A DNA stretch of 64,000 nucleotides from Telmatactis stephensoni (taxonomy: Eukaryota > Cnidaria > Anthozoa > Actiniaria > Isophelliidae): NCBI GenBank assembly GCA_029948255.1, contig JALIZF010001621.1, positions 1 to 64,000 on the forward strand, in the 5' to 3' direction. The translations under genes were made by a program, and so were the position numbers. The notes beneath the pieces are model-generated. The model saw nothing but the letters and a program-made list of their open reading frames with translations, was not told the DNA's origin and did not search any database. Positions 1-15,000 of the stretch are shown here, in pieces (the first letter of the stretch is position 1; each line of letters opens with the position of its first letter).

Positions 1-3000
1 GAGCAATACCTCTGGGTTCCCAAGGAAGAGTCTAGCTTTATGATGATGCTACATTATTGCGGCAACACGTTGAAGGATTTTTGAGGGATCCGTTCAAAAA
101 CTCACAACACTGTTGCCATCAATTTCTTGCAGCCACGCCTCTCATGTAACACTACTTAACGAAACAATGTCACGCTGAAAGGTGTCTAGTGTAACACAGA
201 ACTTTAATAAAAGGCCCATACCCAAGATCATGGTCAGCTGAGAAGGTTTGTTTAATGGCCTCAATAAACGTGTTGGCTGCGATACGGGCTGACAACAGAC
301 CATCATTAAACATCTGCCTCTGAACCTGACCTATAAGATAAAACAGATATCTTTTACCAAAACAAAACGGATTGAAGACAAAATGAAATCACACAAATTA
401 CCTTGACCGAAAAGCAGCTGCGCTTCGAGGGGTTTACGCTGAAAGGCAGAAGCACGCAGGAGTGCTAAGCCTAGTTCTAGTTCCTTGATAGCATCAGTAA
501 ACCTACGTGACGTATTGCCATTCTGATCCAAGGTACCACGTGATAGACCATGCCCCAGGCGTAACTTGAGCTCTACTAACAATTCTAGCTGTTTGAGGTA
601 CATGTTTTTCAACGGAAGAAGTGGAGACTTTGCTGAGCGATCAATATTCTCGCCAAGATTAACCAGCTAAAAGAAACATTATTATGAGTTCAGTTGAAAA
701 AGGAGGATTTTCAAATATTGAACCAACGAGATGAAATGGTGGCTGAAATGGCTGAGGAAAGGAGAAGAAGGAACTGACGAAGAAAGGATACAAAATATAA
801 AGAAAAATGTTGAAATTTACAAGAAGGAAAAGAGGAAAAGGAAGGAAAGAAGAAATGAAATAACCTGGAAATAACAGACCTCTGAAACGAGACCAAAAAA
901 CGGACGAAAACATTTCTTGAGGGGAAAAAATGAATTAAAGAAAAGATACAAGAAATACAGGAACAGTACTAAGGTCTACAGGATGGAAGAGAAGAAAAGA
1001 GAAGGAAGCATGCAAGGAAGAAATGAAAATAATAGCGAAAGCTCAAGTAAGTTTCAGTGTTTTTGTACTAAGTTTCCATAGTTTAAACATTTACGCTATG
1101 AAAATAACCTGTTTGAGAAGAATACTGGCCGCCTGTTCGTAGGCAGAAAGAGGTTCATGAATATGCTCTAGATCACTAGAGTAGCTGGCTTGTCTGTGAA
1201 TGTCAGCATACTGGATAACAGCTAAAGTCAGTAACTGTTCTCCTGAATAGGACAGCGTCTGGCAACGTTCCAAGCGAATGATAATTTCCTGCAAAAATAA
1301 ATACACTGTAAGCCAATTGGTATAGATACAATGGTAAAGGAGGGTCACTGGTGTAAGTTGTTGTGGTGTCTCCGTACTAAGGAAAAACTGCACCATAATA
1401 CTGGAGTTCCACACGAGGTGTCAATAGATCACTAGCCAAAACCTCTTGATAGGGGTTGAGTGACATCAACAAAAGGGTCAACATTTCTTATCAAGACTAT
1501 AGTAGGCTGATATATTAGTAGTACTATAGTAGGCTGATATATAGTAGTGGGCACTCCCTCGTATCTATACATCGATTTTATCTTGTTTCAAATGTAAGCA
1601 TTTACTCCGTACAGAACAGCTTTAAATATCGATGGAACACGACTTTGATGGAGGAAGGAGATACGGACCTAATACAATAAATACTTAGTACAATAAATAC
1701 TTAGTACTTACGTACCTCTAACTTACTAATCAGCTCGTCAGAAATCTTCCCATGTTGCAAACTATACACAAAGTCTAACATAGCAAACTCTGCTGCTAAC
1801 TCAGTATCACCAACGCTTCAGCCTCGTCAAAGCCTTGTCGACAGTGATGTTCACACGAAACCAATACGTCCTGTCACACTCCTAGACATACCACCAAGTT
1901 TTACCCAAACCACTGTCTCTTCAGACAAGCTTTTAGCTAACGCGAGACGACATGTGAGCCATAGACGAGCATCGAGGCGATCACGTGCTTGAGATGTTAG
2001 GTAATGGTCGGTGAGTGGACTGGGAGACATGGAACGTAGAGGACTGGTGTTGAACATGGATGGAGTCCTGAAGAAAATAAAATTTTGAAATTTGAAGTTA
2101 TAATACCCAACTTGCCTTATCGGTCCAGTAACGATAAGTTATTGATGTAGACCTTAGATACGTCTTGTTATTTCGTTGTTGTTTTCATTATAATACAGTA
2201 TGATATAACGCGTGTTCTGATTGGCTTAATGACGCACCTATAAGAACACACAGTAGTGTGGAAAATGGAAAGAACAAAACAGCCAACTTGCCTTATCGCC
2301 AAATCCGTTAAAGCGCGATCACCTAGACTTTTCTACCGATGTTTGCACTTCGCTAGAAAGATTTCAATCATTCTCTAAAGACCCAAAATCTACTCAAATA
2401 GCCTATTTTTAACCCCAAAAGTTCTACATTTCAGATTTTTTGTAACGATGATATTTTGACTTTAAAATGTGAATGCTTTCAATAAGCAATGATAATTGGC
2501 GTCTGTCTAATGCACAGTTGCAAGTACGATGTTGAAGGTAGTCACGCTTTATCGGGATCGGCAGTAAAACAGTTATAGTCCTTATAATATACAGAGAAAA
2601 TCTGTCTGCAGATCAGAACACTCAAAACGCAGAAAGAACTATCTACTGCGCTACGCTTCTCTTGTATTCTGATCAAGCGTTCTTTATGTCTTCAATATTT
2701 TTTAGTAAATCAAAAATCCCTTACTTTTTCTCTAAATCAAGTTCATTCAACACCGCTGCGTCTTCCATTGCTCTCATGGCAGAGTATACCAACATACCAG
2801 CAGTGACGGCATGGTAACGTTGTAATGATATCTTAGCAAGCTCAAGCGTGGCAAGAACAACCAACTCGAGATCTGATGGGGACATACTGTAAGATGCTGT
2901 GGAATGAGGACACACGTTTTTTATTCCAATAGATGCTTTGCAGCCGGGCTGTGCATTAATATGTAACAGCGGTCATACTGAGTGGCCAGGTTGGGGTGAC

Positions 3001-6000
3001 AAGGACTTTAAAATCAACACTTAAAGTCATTTGAAATTAGATTTGGTTATCCAAATTCTCAGGGAAAAGAGATTCATTTTCTTCAAAACAAAGCAAAAAG
3101 TCGATATGTCGTTGAGGGTGGAACCTGATAATTCCCCCTTCTCCCGCCCCTTCCCCTACCGAGAAAATTTGATCTTTTCCCGTAGGGGAGTTGGTGGGAG
3201 ACGGCTGTACACAGGTTACCCAAAATTACTGGCTTGAAGAAACTCAAATCAAGACAAGAATGGTACTGATGAAACCAATGCTCTCAGATAAAATAATGCT
3301 CTCATTAATACAGTATTCATCATTTTGATATTTCTTATAATGTACTCACTTTCTACTTCTATTTCTTCCTCTTGTGGATCTTGCTTAACGAAATCGTCAA
3401 GTCTTTTCAGTAATCGCTCGGCAACGCACAAAAGAAAACCCTTGAAATAACAATCATTTATCGTATTCAATGTTCGTCTCGTGCGCTCTTTATGGTGAGG
3501 CAGGGGTCAAGATCAGTTCTTTGAAAACATTCATCACAATCATCATCATCATCATCATTATCATCATGACTAAACGACTGTACCTTCAAGCTCTCAGGGC
3601 CGACATTGGGTTCGAAGAGTTTCCTCTGCACAGGTAGGGAACTGCTCATTAGACTCAGGGTATCTTCTGTAAATAAATAAGTATAGATTATCTTGGGATA
3701 TTATATATCATTTAGTCAAATATGAAAGGAAAATGTCCAATGTTGAGTTGGAAAACTTAGCCTCCTTCGCAGGCATCTCTATTTTCTCTCTCTTTGGGAT
3801 TCCTGTGGGATTCTTGTCCGAGAAAAGGGGGACTGAGGAACAACAAAGCAACACAGGAAACCCACGATGTGTAAAATGCGGAGGAAAACTAAGAGGTGCA
3901 CAGTGAGAATGGAGAGCAGGAGGATGAGCTCCATTTAGTTAGAAATAATTATGTGAAGAAATAGTTGACAAACGTTCCAAATGAAGAATTTATAATATCC
4001 GTACCGTACTTCACTTTGCTAAGTTTCTTTGCCATTGATGGATGAAGAGAGGGTGGAATGATAGGAGTCTCTCGTTCTGCCGCTGCAGCCTCTGCAGCTG
4101 CTTCAGCCTCTGCCTTCTCAACGAAGAACCGCTCGACTCTGAAAACCAAATAAAACTAAATAAAAATAATATAAAAGCAACTCAATAACCCTAAGGCTTT
4201 AATCGAAATGAAAAGAGCCAAGAGCAAGGGATATTACGTTCAATGGCCATTCAGAAGAACCGAGTTTTTGACAGGTTTGCTTGAAACCCGTCCCGTGACG
4301 TGTCGTGGCGAACTCAGTGCAAGACCAAATCACTCATGTTAGAGCAGATTTCGTATGAGTGTGCAACGGACCGCGCCATGACGTGACCGTATCAGCGCCT
4401 TGATGTCTATAAAAACATTCGAAATTCCTACCGTAACCGTGCTGTGCCGTTTTCACAGTCATACGAAATCTACTCTAAGGTACTCCAACAGTAGTTGTAC
4501 GATATTGACCATAAGGGTGGTACCATAATTTATTGTTAGGCCTCAAAAGTTTACAATTTGTGAGTGACTGAGTGAGTGATTAAATGACACATTTGCATAT
4601 TCTGACACCCACAATAATGCGCGAATTTCCAATCCACGAGTTAACAATCGAGGAAATCTGAGGCGTGTGCGAATATCTGATTTGCATTTTTCGATTTCAA
4701 AACAAACGAATTTATTGCGATAACGGCTTGAATCTTTGAACCTTGATATTAAAATATGGGCTAGTTTGACTGTAAATGTCATCAGCTAAACGAGTAACGA
4801 CATCAAAAATCGACCTTATTAACGTGTTTTGAAAAGAAGATGCAGCAGTTATCGGCACTAGTGAAAAACGTCTGTGCATGCAAGCATATTACGATGTTTT
4901 CTTAAGAAATGTAGCAGTTTTAGCTTGAAATGAAATGTTCGTGTTCTCGGTGTATACATAAAATTTCTCTTGTATACTTTTGTGAGACAAAGATATTGCA
5001 TTAATGAAGACATTATATGAATACTGGCCCTAAGTTTCAAGAACTGACCTTAAGTTTTGGCATTTTGTGAAAACCATTGTTGACGGCAAGCGTAAAAGCG
5101 AAATTTGCATAAGTTTACAAAAGCACGAAGACTTGACTACGAGCATGCGCAGACATTTTTCGCTAGTGTCGCAGTTATCAGTGTCAGTCTGACGTTTTCA
5201 GATAGACTTCCACAACTAAAAACATGTAATATTTACTCGGGTAAAATATTGGTCATTAAATGTTTATGGTGGAGAACTCGTTACATCCACTTACTCGTCT
5301 GCCAAGTTTGTTGGTATGGCATAGATCGTCGTTGCCATGGCGATAAGCAAGTGAGCCTGCGCAATCTGAACACGACCGCTGATTTGTCTTCCATACAATG
5401 TTTCTAGTTTTTCTGGCAAACGAAGCTCCACTAAATTGTTAATGACCTCCAAGTTGTTAGGTTCCGTTAAAAGTGTATTATTGGAGAAGATGGCTGTTTT
5501 CTGTCGAAAAAATGTAAAAATAGAGTCGTTTTCGTATGAGTGGGAAACTTACCGTACCGTATCGTAACTGTACCAGTATCATAGTTTTCTATAAAAACAT
5601 TCGAAATTCCTGCTGTAACCGTATCGTATCGTAACCGTTAAGTGTTCCCACTCATACGAAAACCACTCTAGTAGTGGTTTAGTGGTAAAGGTAATTAAGC
5701 AGCCTTTCGTGCCAGTTTTTCAACTGACACAATACAATACAATACAATAACTTTATTTAAGGAGGGAGACGCATTAACCTTTTACAGTTTTCTAACATAC
5801 GACCCTCAAAAAAAAAAAGATTAAATAAATTACAAAAATATTACAAAAATACAAACATATCTTCTTTATGATAACCTTGAGGCCGACTGAGGGCACTCTA
5901 CGCCCCTCCCCTCTTTTCATCAGCGTTCCGTTTTACGGGTATTTAAAGCCAAAGGGATTTGATAGAAGTCGAAACAAGAATATTTGATTCCATTAACAGA

Positions 6001-9000
6001 CATTTTTATCTCTACTAAGCGGACAATTGCACGTTTCTGGGTCAAGATTGCTTGTTCTTCCCAGCCATTTCAAGCCGGGATTATTCAAGTTTTATACAAA
6101 CCATGATGGGTAATCTACCTCGATATGGAAACAAAAACTCGCACATAATTTGGCCTACGAACGAGGCCACAAAGGTAATATATATTCATGACCCGATTAT
6201 TACGATATGTTATACCAGATCTTCACAAAGCAATGGTTTAAGTTTAATAGAAAATGAAATCGTTATAACCGTACTGTAAATAGCCTATATAGCCTCGTTT
6301 GATCAACAGGACTAAATTGTTATTTATGAAACTTGTCTATATTTGTATATCACCAACCTTCTTGACATCAACCTTTGTATGTCCCTCAGCGCTCATACGG
6401 GGCAAGCGTTCACCATTAAGTAAACCAGTCAATACTTGGATGGCTTGTGAGAATAAACCTAAGTCTGTTAACACACGAGCCTGAATACAGAACACAAAGA
6501 TACCAATAGTTAGGCACATGAACGTCTTGAGGTCAGTTCTCTTTCACTGCACTTTTGGGTTGGAGACAACTAAAGCGTTTTACACGAGCGAAGTTTGAAA
6601 TCTCGGGAAAGAGAGGAGTTGTCGTTTTGTTCTCAAAATTGCATCTTAAGACGAATGAATGCATAAAGCCAGAAGAGCATAACCAATAGACAAAGACACG
6701 CACATCACGTGACATACTGGGCTATTTTTAGACCATCAGCCACTTGCGCGCTCTGAATATTTCAGTACCATGCATTCTCTACCAGCGCGAGCAGAACTTG
6801 TTGAAATCACAGAACGAGGCAGGAACGAGTACCAAATGCAAACAATGTGTCGGAATAGGTTTAGGAAAAGCTTAATTTATTATAAGGAATAGGTTTATAT
6901 AAAGACGCACACAGTCTAACTATCTTATATGCTATTTCTTGATAAGACTAATAGAATACAGTTTCCATACCCTTAGTACTCGTACGACTACTGTACGTTG
7001 TAGGTCTCTACAGACATGGTTTGTAAAGTATAGATACAATACAGACTAATATACAATACAGTTTCCATACCCTTAGTATTCGTACGTCTACTGTACGTTG
7101 TAAGTCTCTACAGACATGGTTTGTAAAGTATAGATACAATACAGACTAATATACAATACAGTTTCCATACCCTTAGTACTCGTACGTCTACTGTACGTTG
7201 TAAGTCTCTACAGACATGGTTTGTAAAGTACAGACACAGGGTGATGAGTGGAAGAACCTATAAATAATGACACAGATATAGAAATCACAATGGCCACCCA
7301 TCAGCAAATAAAGGTTGAGAACAAGCTTGGTAACATTAACCTAAATAGTCTAATTAACCAAAATGTATGACATTTCCACCCTGTACCATCTAATAATCAA
7401 ATATAGACAAAACAGCATTTTCCCGTGCATCTGTACTCTGATAGTTGCACATATGACCTCAAATAAGGTGAGAACAACACGTATACCTGCAGATGATGTA
7501 AAAATGCATGACTACTATTCACATCATAGTTTGACATCTTCTGCGAATTGATTAGAGCAAGGACGCACAGAGAACGCAGAATCTATTTATTTTATAGATG
7601 ATTTATTGAAATATTGCCAACAATCAAAGCACGCGTAATCCGTGAGTCTTAACTTTTTCGCGCATGGTTCTCGGCCAGTCACACCGCGCGTGATATACTA
7701 ATTGTTGTATAACAGACTACAGTGCTGGAATATACATAGTACAAAGCTTTATTATATCAATTAGGAAAATGTACATGTAACTTACAGTTAAAAGATGTCT
7801 TGCTCGTGCTAGTTCCTCCGCGACCCATCTAAGAGCAGCGACTACAGACCGACCATCACTTCTGAACACATCAGATAGTACGTCGACTCCAGGAAGAAGC
7901 TCTTTGACTTCACATCCACTACCAATATCGTATAGGGCGTAGTCCTTGTCTGCTGTAGGGTGGGGTAGAGTAGAGCAGAACAGTGCCTGATGAGGTACAT
8001 ACAGAGGTTAAGTGGGATTTATTTGTGCATCATACATTCTTTTGTTTGTATTGTGAATTACGTTAAACTTTGTAGTGTACACTGAGAAGTTTTTCCATAT
8101 AGTTTATTATTGGCATTGCAAGAAATAACAGCAGCAACAGCAACAAACAGACTGAGTTAATTTGAAAGAATTTTTTATCATTTGTAATTACCTTAAAAAG
8201 AGTGGAGGAAAGTAAACAGCACTCCTGACGTAATCCAAGGTTTGAAGTATGAACGTACCTTGGAAGAAAAACAACAGATGGATTAAAACACAGTTAAATA
8301 TAAAGTTGATCATTTACATAGGTTAAAGTGACAAGAATACACTACGATCAAGTTTTTTACAAATCTTATTATAAAATGTCTGTCGCACAAACTCCTATTG
8401 GAGTAAGTAAGGTTTATTATCATGTGACCCGTATTCTTGCTCCGCGTACGCTCTTAAGAAACCTTTAGAAATAGTCACATGACAGGATATATACGGATTT
8501 TCAAAGGTGGTCCAGAATATACTCTATCCAGACCCGAGCGCGCGTCCAATGAAGAATATAGATGAAATAATTAAAAACAGCCATAATAAAATGCTTATTG
8601 GCTGAGTTTGGTCGGATCGGACGGAAAAATATTCTTGTTCATTCTGTATGCGCTCTGTCATCCGTACGGCATGATCTCGAGCCACATATTCAGTTCCCGT
8701 CTAACTGCCCCCCCCCCCCCCCACTCAGTCAATAAGTACAAAGTATTAGGGATAAGCTGGACTTACTGTGCTATTTTGGCAGCAAGTATTGCAGCAAGAA
8801 GACATCCCCACAGTCCACATCGCTTGAGTAACACCTCACTGGGTCGAAGGTCTTGAGTGCTTGCAATAATGTCTCTCCAGTTCTTTAGAAAGTCTGGCGT
8901 ATTTAGTATAGTATCAAGAGCTTCAGCCCACCAGCGGTACGCCATTCTATAAAAACAAATATGAACTTATTTTAAAACAATATGAAGGTAAAGATTTTGG

Positions 9001-12000
9001 AATTTGGTCACACAATTATACATACATATATAATATATTTAGTCCAAAAAGAATTCAATATAGACGTTTCGACCTTCGGTCTTCTTCAGTAGAATAAAAT
9101 AAAACAACCAAAATTATATGTACAAGATAAAAGAAAGGGATCTTGTACATATATTTTTTAGTTGTTTTATTTTATTCTACTGAAGAAGACCGAAGGTCGA
9201 AACGTTTATATTAAACTCTTTTTGGACATTAGAAGTTGCCTGCCTTCTCTTTTAACTTAATTCAAGATATTTCTATGAAGTGCAGACTGTGAATCCTGAA
9301 GGGTCCTTTTACTGGGAGTACATCGTTGGACACCCAACACCTCTTCACTTATTCTTATTCTTCACTTATACATATATAATATACATACATATACAGCAAA
9401 CTAGTTTTTATCAGTTTGAAGACCGATTTACACGACAACCATTTTATGGCATGACACCCCTAAACCTTGGCAAGCGGACCGATTATTTTGAATACCACAC
9501 CCCTATCAAATCAACAGATTTTCTGTTCACTAAAGAAATGGTTCACGCTTAGCGTGCGTCCATCGTGAAATGGATGCACGCGGGAGGTTGCCTAAGCACG
9601 AAAGAAGCTTCTTGAGTGCTTAGGCAACCTCCCAAGTGCATCCATTTCACGATGGACGCAAGCTAAGCGTGAACCATTTCTTTTATAACATAGCCACAAT
9701 ATTAAAACGCGAATTTGTTGATCAAATACAAAATTCTCACCACACTCCACGCGCGATAACAAAGTGCCGGCTTTGTAAATTGTGGCGGCGACAACAACTG
9801 CCTTGAGTTCGTTCACTAGCGAGTTTATACTCTAAAATATACCAGAAAATATCATTTTAACCTCATGGGAATAGTATTACCAAGGTGTGTACTTGGACTC
9901 GATCTTTCAAGGCTTCACAATATCGATGAAAAAGACGTAATTATGATTATAATTCCTTTGATCTATTGATTTATTTATTATTATTCTTTTTTTAGGGTGG
10001 TACCTCGCATGGGACATTAGTCCCGTTCGTACTCACCCCTTTGGGTTATACTCAATGAATCTAATTAAAATAAGCTCACGCTGTAAGATTTTGAATAGTT
10101 TTTGTGAAGCTTACAACTTCACATTTTCTACTAAAGAGCTTTTAATGACAAGTCTTGCTATAAAAGTTCAATGTGTTTAATATCATAGTGATCACTATTG
10201 AGTTTGTTTGTTTGTTTTTATCTATTTATATTTCTCTAGAAGTACATAAAATTTATTCTTGCTGCTTTTAGACGTTTACACCGACCAAACACTAGCTTTT
10301 TTAAAAGCATTTATTCAAAATTTCTGACTTTATCGAAAATAGCTTGATGTACAAAAGACTTTTAATCAGTTAGCAGCTCGAAAAATCACCTGAGGTTAAA
10401 ACAACTTACTGTCATGGCATTGGTTACTTGAATGTAGGTTTTTCAAGGTTTGTTTTTGAGTTTTTGTGAGCTTTTGCCGTCTAAAGCAATGAAAAAGCTA
10501 TATAACATTTTTTCGAGAAAAGAGAAAATCTGACGTGAGCGTGCGTCCATCGTGAAATGGTTCACGGTAAATTAGCCAATCAGAGCGCGCGCTTTATTGT
10601 AGCTATGTTATAAAAGATAATAATTACGGGAGTAATAAGTATATAATATATTAGTAATTAGTATATAATATAATGTAAAGCATGTAAGAAGTACCTTATG
10701 TTGCCACTGTGAAACATGATGTTACCCAGTTCGTGCATAGCTTGAGCAGCTAAACCACGTTGTTGTCGAAACTGCAACATTTCTGTAGAAATGAAACGGC
10801 AGTATTTGTAAACAATTCATCATTAAATGACAGCTTTAAGTCCTGGACACAAGATGTAACTTTCCTTGCAACTTGTTCCACTGTTACACTGTGTACGCAC
10901 ACTCGCAACAGTTGCACGCAATGGCTTCAGGTTCAGGATGCAGTACTTCTTGTACTTCTGCAGCTTTTTGTGCAACATCGCATGCAACGTTGTAAGCCTG
11001 GATACATCGTGTGAATGTGTTGCGCGCAATGTCGAAGAAAAAAATGCATAATGTCTCCAGGCCTTTAGAATTGTATCCAAACGTTTCCGCTGGTCATCTG
11101 TCGGTGCTCATAAAGCCATCTAATGACAACTTAGTTCGTGAAGAAGATAGTTAAAGAGAGCACTGACTTTCTTACCAATAGTCTTGTCATAAGATGACAC
11201 CACTACAGCAAGCTGGGATGGTTGTAAAGTGTAGGACGTGATGTCTTCAACTGATTCAAACATTTCACCAGATAAATCTACAGGGACGTCTGATGGGGGT
11301 TTAACTTGAGCTGGTACAAAACCTACACGTGATGAACCACGACGAACTAGTTGACCTGTACCTGTACTTCCTGTAGAAATACGCACAAAAATGATGTAGT
11401 ATTAATAAAGGGAAATGAAGAGAAAATTTCAGCACCATGGGGGAATCGAACTCAAGGCTTCGCTGTTTCAGGATCCGTCCATATTAACACGTTCTTGTTT
11501 GAAATCGAATATATTTTGATGCATTTGGTCCACACTAAAACGATCTAAAACACTCATGGTACAACGTAGAACCCTGTCGTGTTAGTGTAGTGTGGACAGC
11601 GAAAGCATCATCCATAACAAATGAACACTGGTGCAGCCATAAAAAAGTAGAATTTCAGTTTAGTCTCTATCGGCGTATTCAAGTGTTTCAGTGAGAATGG
11701 CCATGGGGAAATTCAATTAGCCTTAGATCAAACGAAATTGAACAATGTTCACAGGGATGTACTCAAACAATACTCAGGACAATTTTACATCGTTCTCGGA
11801 AATTGGATTTCTACTTCATTTATGATCTCCAAAATGTACCGAAATTATATTTAATATTCTCTCTGTCCTTCATTTTATTATCACGTTCTCCCATGTCCCT
11901 CCATGTCCTTCTATGAACTCCCACAAACTCCCATGTCCTTCTGTGTACTCTCACGAACTCCCATATCCTTCCATGTACTCCCATGTATTCCCGTGTTCGT

Positions 12001-15000
12001 CCAACTACCTACCTTTTTGCTGGCCAGCAAGATAACATAACAGCAACTGTCTACTGTGTTGCAGAGCTCTAGCAGTATGGTGCTTTATTTCAAGAGCCTC
12101 TTGCAGTGAATTCAAACTGTCATTGATATCCAATGGCACTGAGATAAGCCTTAGCGCGTCCGTACTCCCGCTGTACACGTTATGTCCAATAGGATCTATA
12201 TGGACCGCGGGCTCAATGCGCTCATATTCAGCTGGAGTGATGATAAACTCTTCTGCAACTCCAGTTTCCTTGGACAACTGAATAATAGGTTGACTTTTTG
12301 ATGGACCGCCATTTTCGTCTATTCGCTCAGCAAGATTTCTCTGAGCTACAATTAGCATTGGGAGGACAGACTCAGCATAGCGACTCCTGAAACAAAGAAA
12401 GGGTCGTTAAAACTGCGTCTATTCGTGAATATCAGAATGAAAGAAGGAGGAAAGAAAGAAAGAAAGAAAGAAGGAAGGAAGGAAGGAAGGAAGGAAGGAA
12501 GGAAGGAAGGAAGGAAGGAAGGAAGGAAGGAAGGAAGGAAGGAAGGAAGGAAGGAAGGAAGGAAGGAAGGAAGGAAGGAAGGAAGGAAGGAAGGAAGGAA
12601 GGAAGGAAGGAAGGAAGGAAGGAAGGAAGGAAGGAAGGAAGGAAGGAAGGAAGGAAGGAAGGAAGGAAGGAAGGAAGGAAGGAAGGAAGGAAGGAAGGAA
12701 GGAAGGAAGGAAGGAAGGAAGGAAGGAAGGAAGGAAGGAAGGAAGGAAGGAAGGAAGGAAGGAAGGAAGGAAGGAAGGAAGGAAGGGAAGGAAGGAAGGA
12801 AGGAAGGAAGGAAGGAAGGAAATGATTTTATTACCTTGTCAAAGCATTAAAGCGTAGTATAACTTCAACAACTCTTTCCCATTTAGACTCATAAAACATC
12901 ATTTCAGTTGTGTACAAAACAAGTCTCTTTAACCAACGTGTGTCTACGACGCTATTGTTGTCCAGCGGTATCTCAAAACGCAAGCTTGAGCCACCCTTCT
13001 GTTCTTGTATTCCTGCCATGAACTCTGACACTTCATTGACCTCAGGGTCTCCTTTCTTGACTTTGTCTCGCTATAGTACAATAGATCAAATACAGTGAGG
13101 TTTCTAGTTCTTCTCTACAATCTTGTTATTGAAAGGGTTGAATGTAATCGCGGATGTTAGTGAGTCGCAGAATGATTTACCTCACGAGAAGCAGAGCCTT
13201 TTCTTAACGCGTACAGTACGTATCGTACCCACTATTTATGGGCATCATGTACAGGATCAACACTCGTGAGCTTGTTTCTTGACGCACTGGGTGCTTATCG
13301 GGCCCACTGATTTACGGGTACGTTTACGGGAGCACGCGAGAGCAAATTAATGTACATGCAAAACCAACAAGGAGCAAGTGCAGCTCAGTTGGTTAGTGCG
13401 CGGCTTTATGGTGCAATGGGTCCTGAATTTGATTCCCAGTCACCTTACACTTGTCTTGACTTATTCATTCTGTGTAGCTTTAAATACCTTAAATTGGAGC
13501 ACTGATGGAAAAAGACCAGCTTATGGCCGAAGGGACTACTGACGTTAAATATTAGTGCTTCACCTTTACCATTGGCACGCACAAAAGGATAGAGATTGCA
13601 AAAAGTGCGTTTAGAGGAACACCAGAAAACGTAAAGGGATAAAGGGTTAGTTTGTCCTCATAAGACATAACCCATTTCAAGAGACGGGGCATTCTAAAAA
13701 GGCCTATCACTTTCATAGAGCAATTTTCGTATGAGTGTGAAACGGACAGTGCCGTGCCGTTAGAATAGATTCGTATGGCTGTGAAAACGGCGCCGCAGGA
13801 ATTTCGGATGTTTTTATAGCCTTGAAGACACTGGCACGGACACGGCACGACGTTTCGCACTGACTCATACGAAATCTACGCACTCATACGAAACCGGGTC
13901 ATTGCCGTGATGTCCATGAAAAAATTCGATATTCGTGCCTTAACTGTGCCGAAAAATGCTTTATATAACGAGAGTAATCTAATCTAATGTTGATGACAAG
14001 ATATTACGTACGACTGAGAAAACGGCAAGGTTACGGCATTACGTCACGGACACGATATTACGTACGACTGTGAAAACCGCAAGGTTACGGCATTACGACA
14101 CGGTCACAGCACGACGTGGTCCGTTTCACACTCATACTAATACTGCTTCTATACTGATTGTACTGACCTTTTTATTAAGTTCGATGTCTAGTTTAACGTC
14201 TTCCTGTAGATATACCATCATATCCATCAAGCAATCAGCTGCAGTATAAAACGGTTTCCACAGGGCTCCCCTAAGGATGTCAATGTCTGACTTAGTCTCC
14301 CCCTGAGGGTCTTCAGTAAGTCGTAGACTACCAGTCATTACTCTGATGAGGATGGTTTGAGTAGCATTCCATAAACAACGACAAGCGTTTTGTAACATGA
14401 TCCAGTACTTACCACGGTGAGCAAGAACCTGCAAGACATAACGACAAGAATGATTCATTCAAAAGGTAGTGAAATATGGAAGGTTTACTAATGGCCCCGA
14501 CACACAGCTTTTCTTGCAAAACATTCTGCAACATTGCAAGCAACAATCCTTACAAATGTTGTACGCAATGTAGCAGGCGTTGCAGGTTGCTTCTGCAACA
14601 TTTTCTGCATTACTGTAGAGGTGGACACAAGATGCAACTGTGCTGCGCGCGCTCTTGCAGAAAATGATGCAAAAAGATGTTGCACCGTATGTTGGTCCTT
14701 AATCATATATTAACAACGAGAGAAGATATACTTACAATGGCACGAGTAAGGTTTGAGAACACAGTGCCCAAATACTGTAAAGGAGATTTAGGGACTACAG
14801 CACTTTCTCTGTCACTAGTGGAGATAGCTGTAACACGACTTCCAGCCCTAAATATCAACATCAATATGTCACAAGAAATCAGAAGAACTAAGTAATACTG
14901 GGCACATGATGGCATTTGTAACACTCTAAAACAACACTAGGATCAAAAGATCTAGGATCAATTATTGAAAATAGGTGCGGGCTAAGTTTCGCAAACTTCA

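Noticed and set aside
1..221. Terminal CFAP54 exon at the left edge
   Set aside because: No acceptor followed by an open frame in the required phase; the end of the gene is more likely outside the window.
3467..3583. Asp-rich C-terminal extension of CFAP54 exon 51
   Set aside because: Reading past the GTACAG donor enters an ATC microsatellite; exon 52 needs the phase given by that donor.
12425..12850. 141-codon frame of repeated GRKE
   Set aside because: Pure translation of the AAGG microsatellite; it is in an intron of CFAP54 on the other strand.
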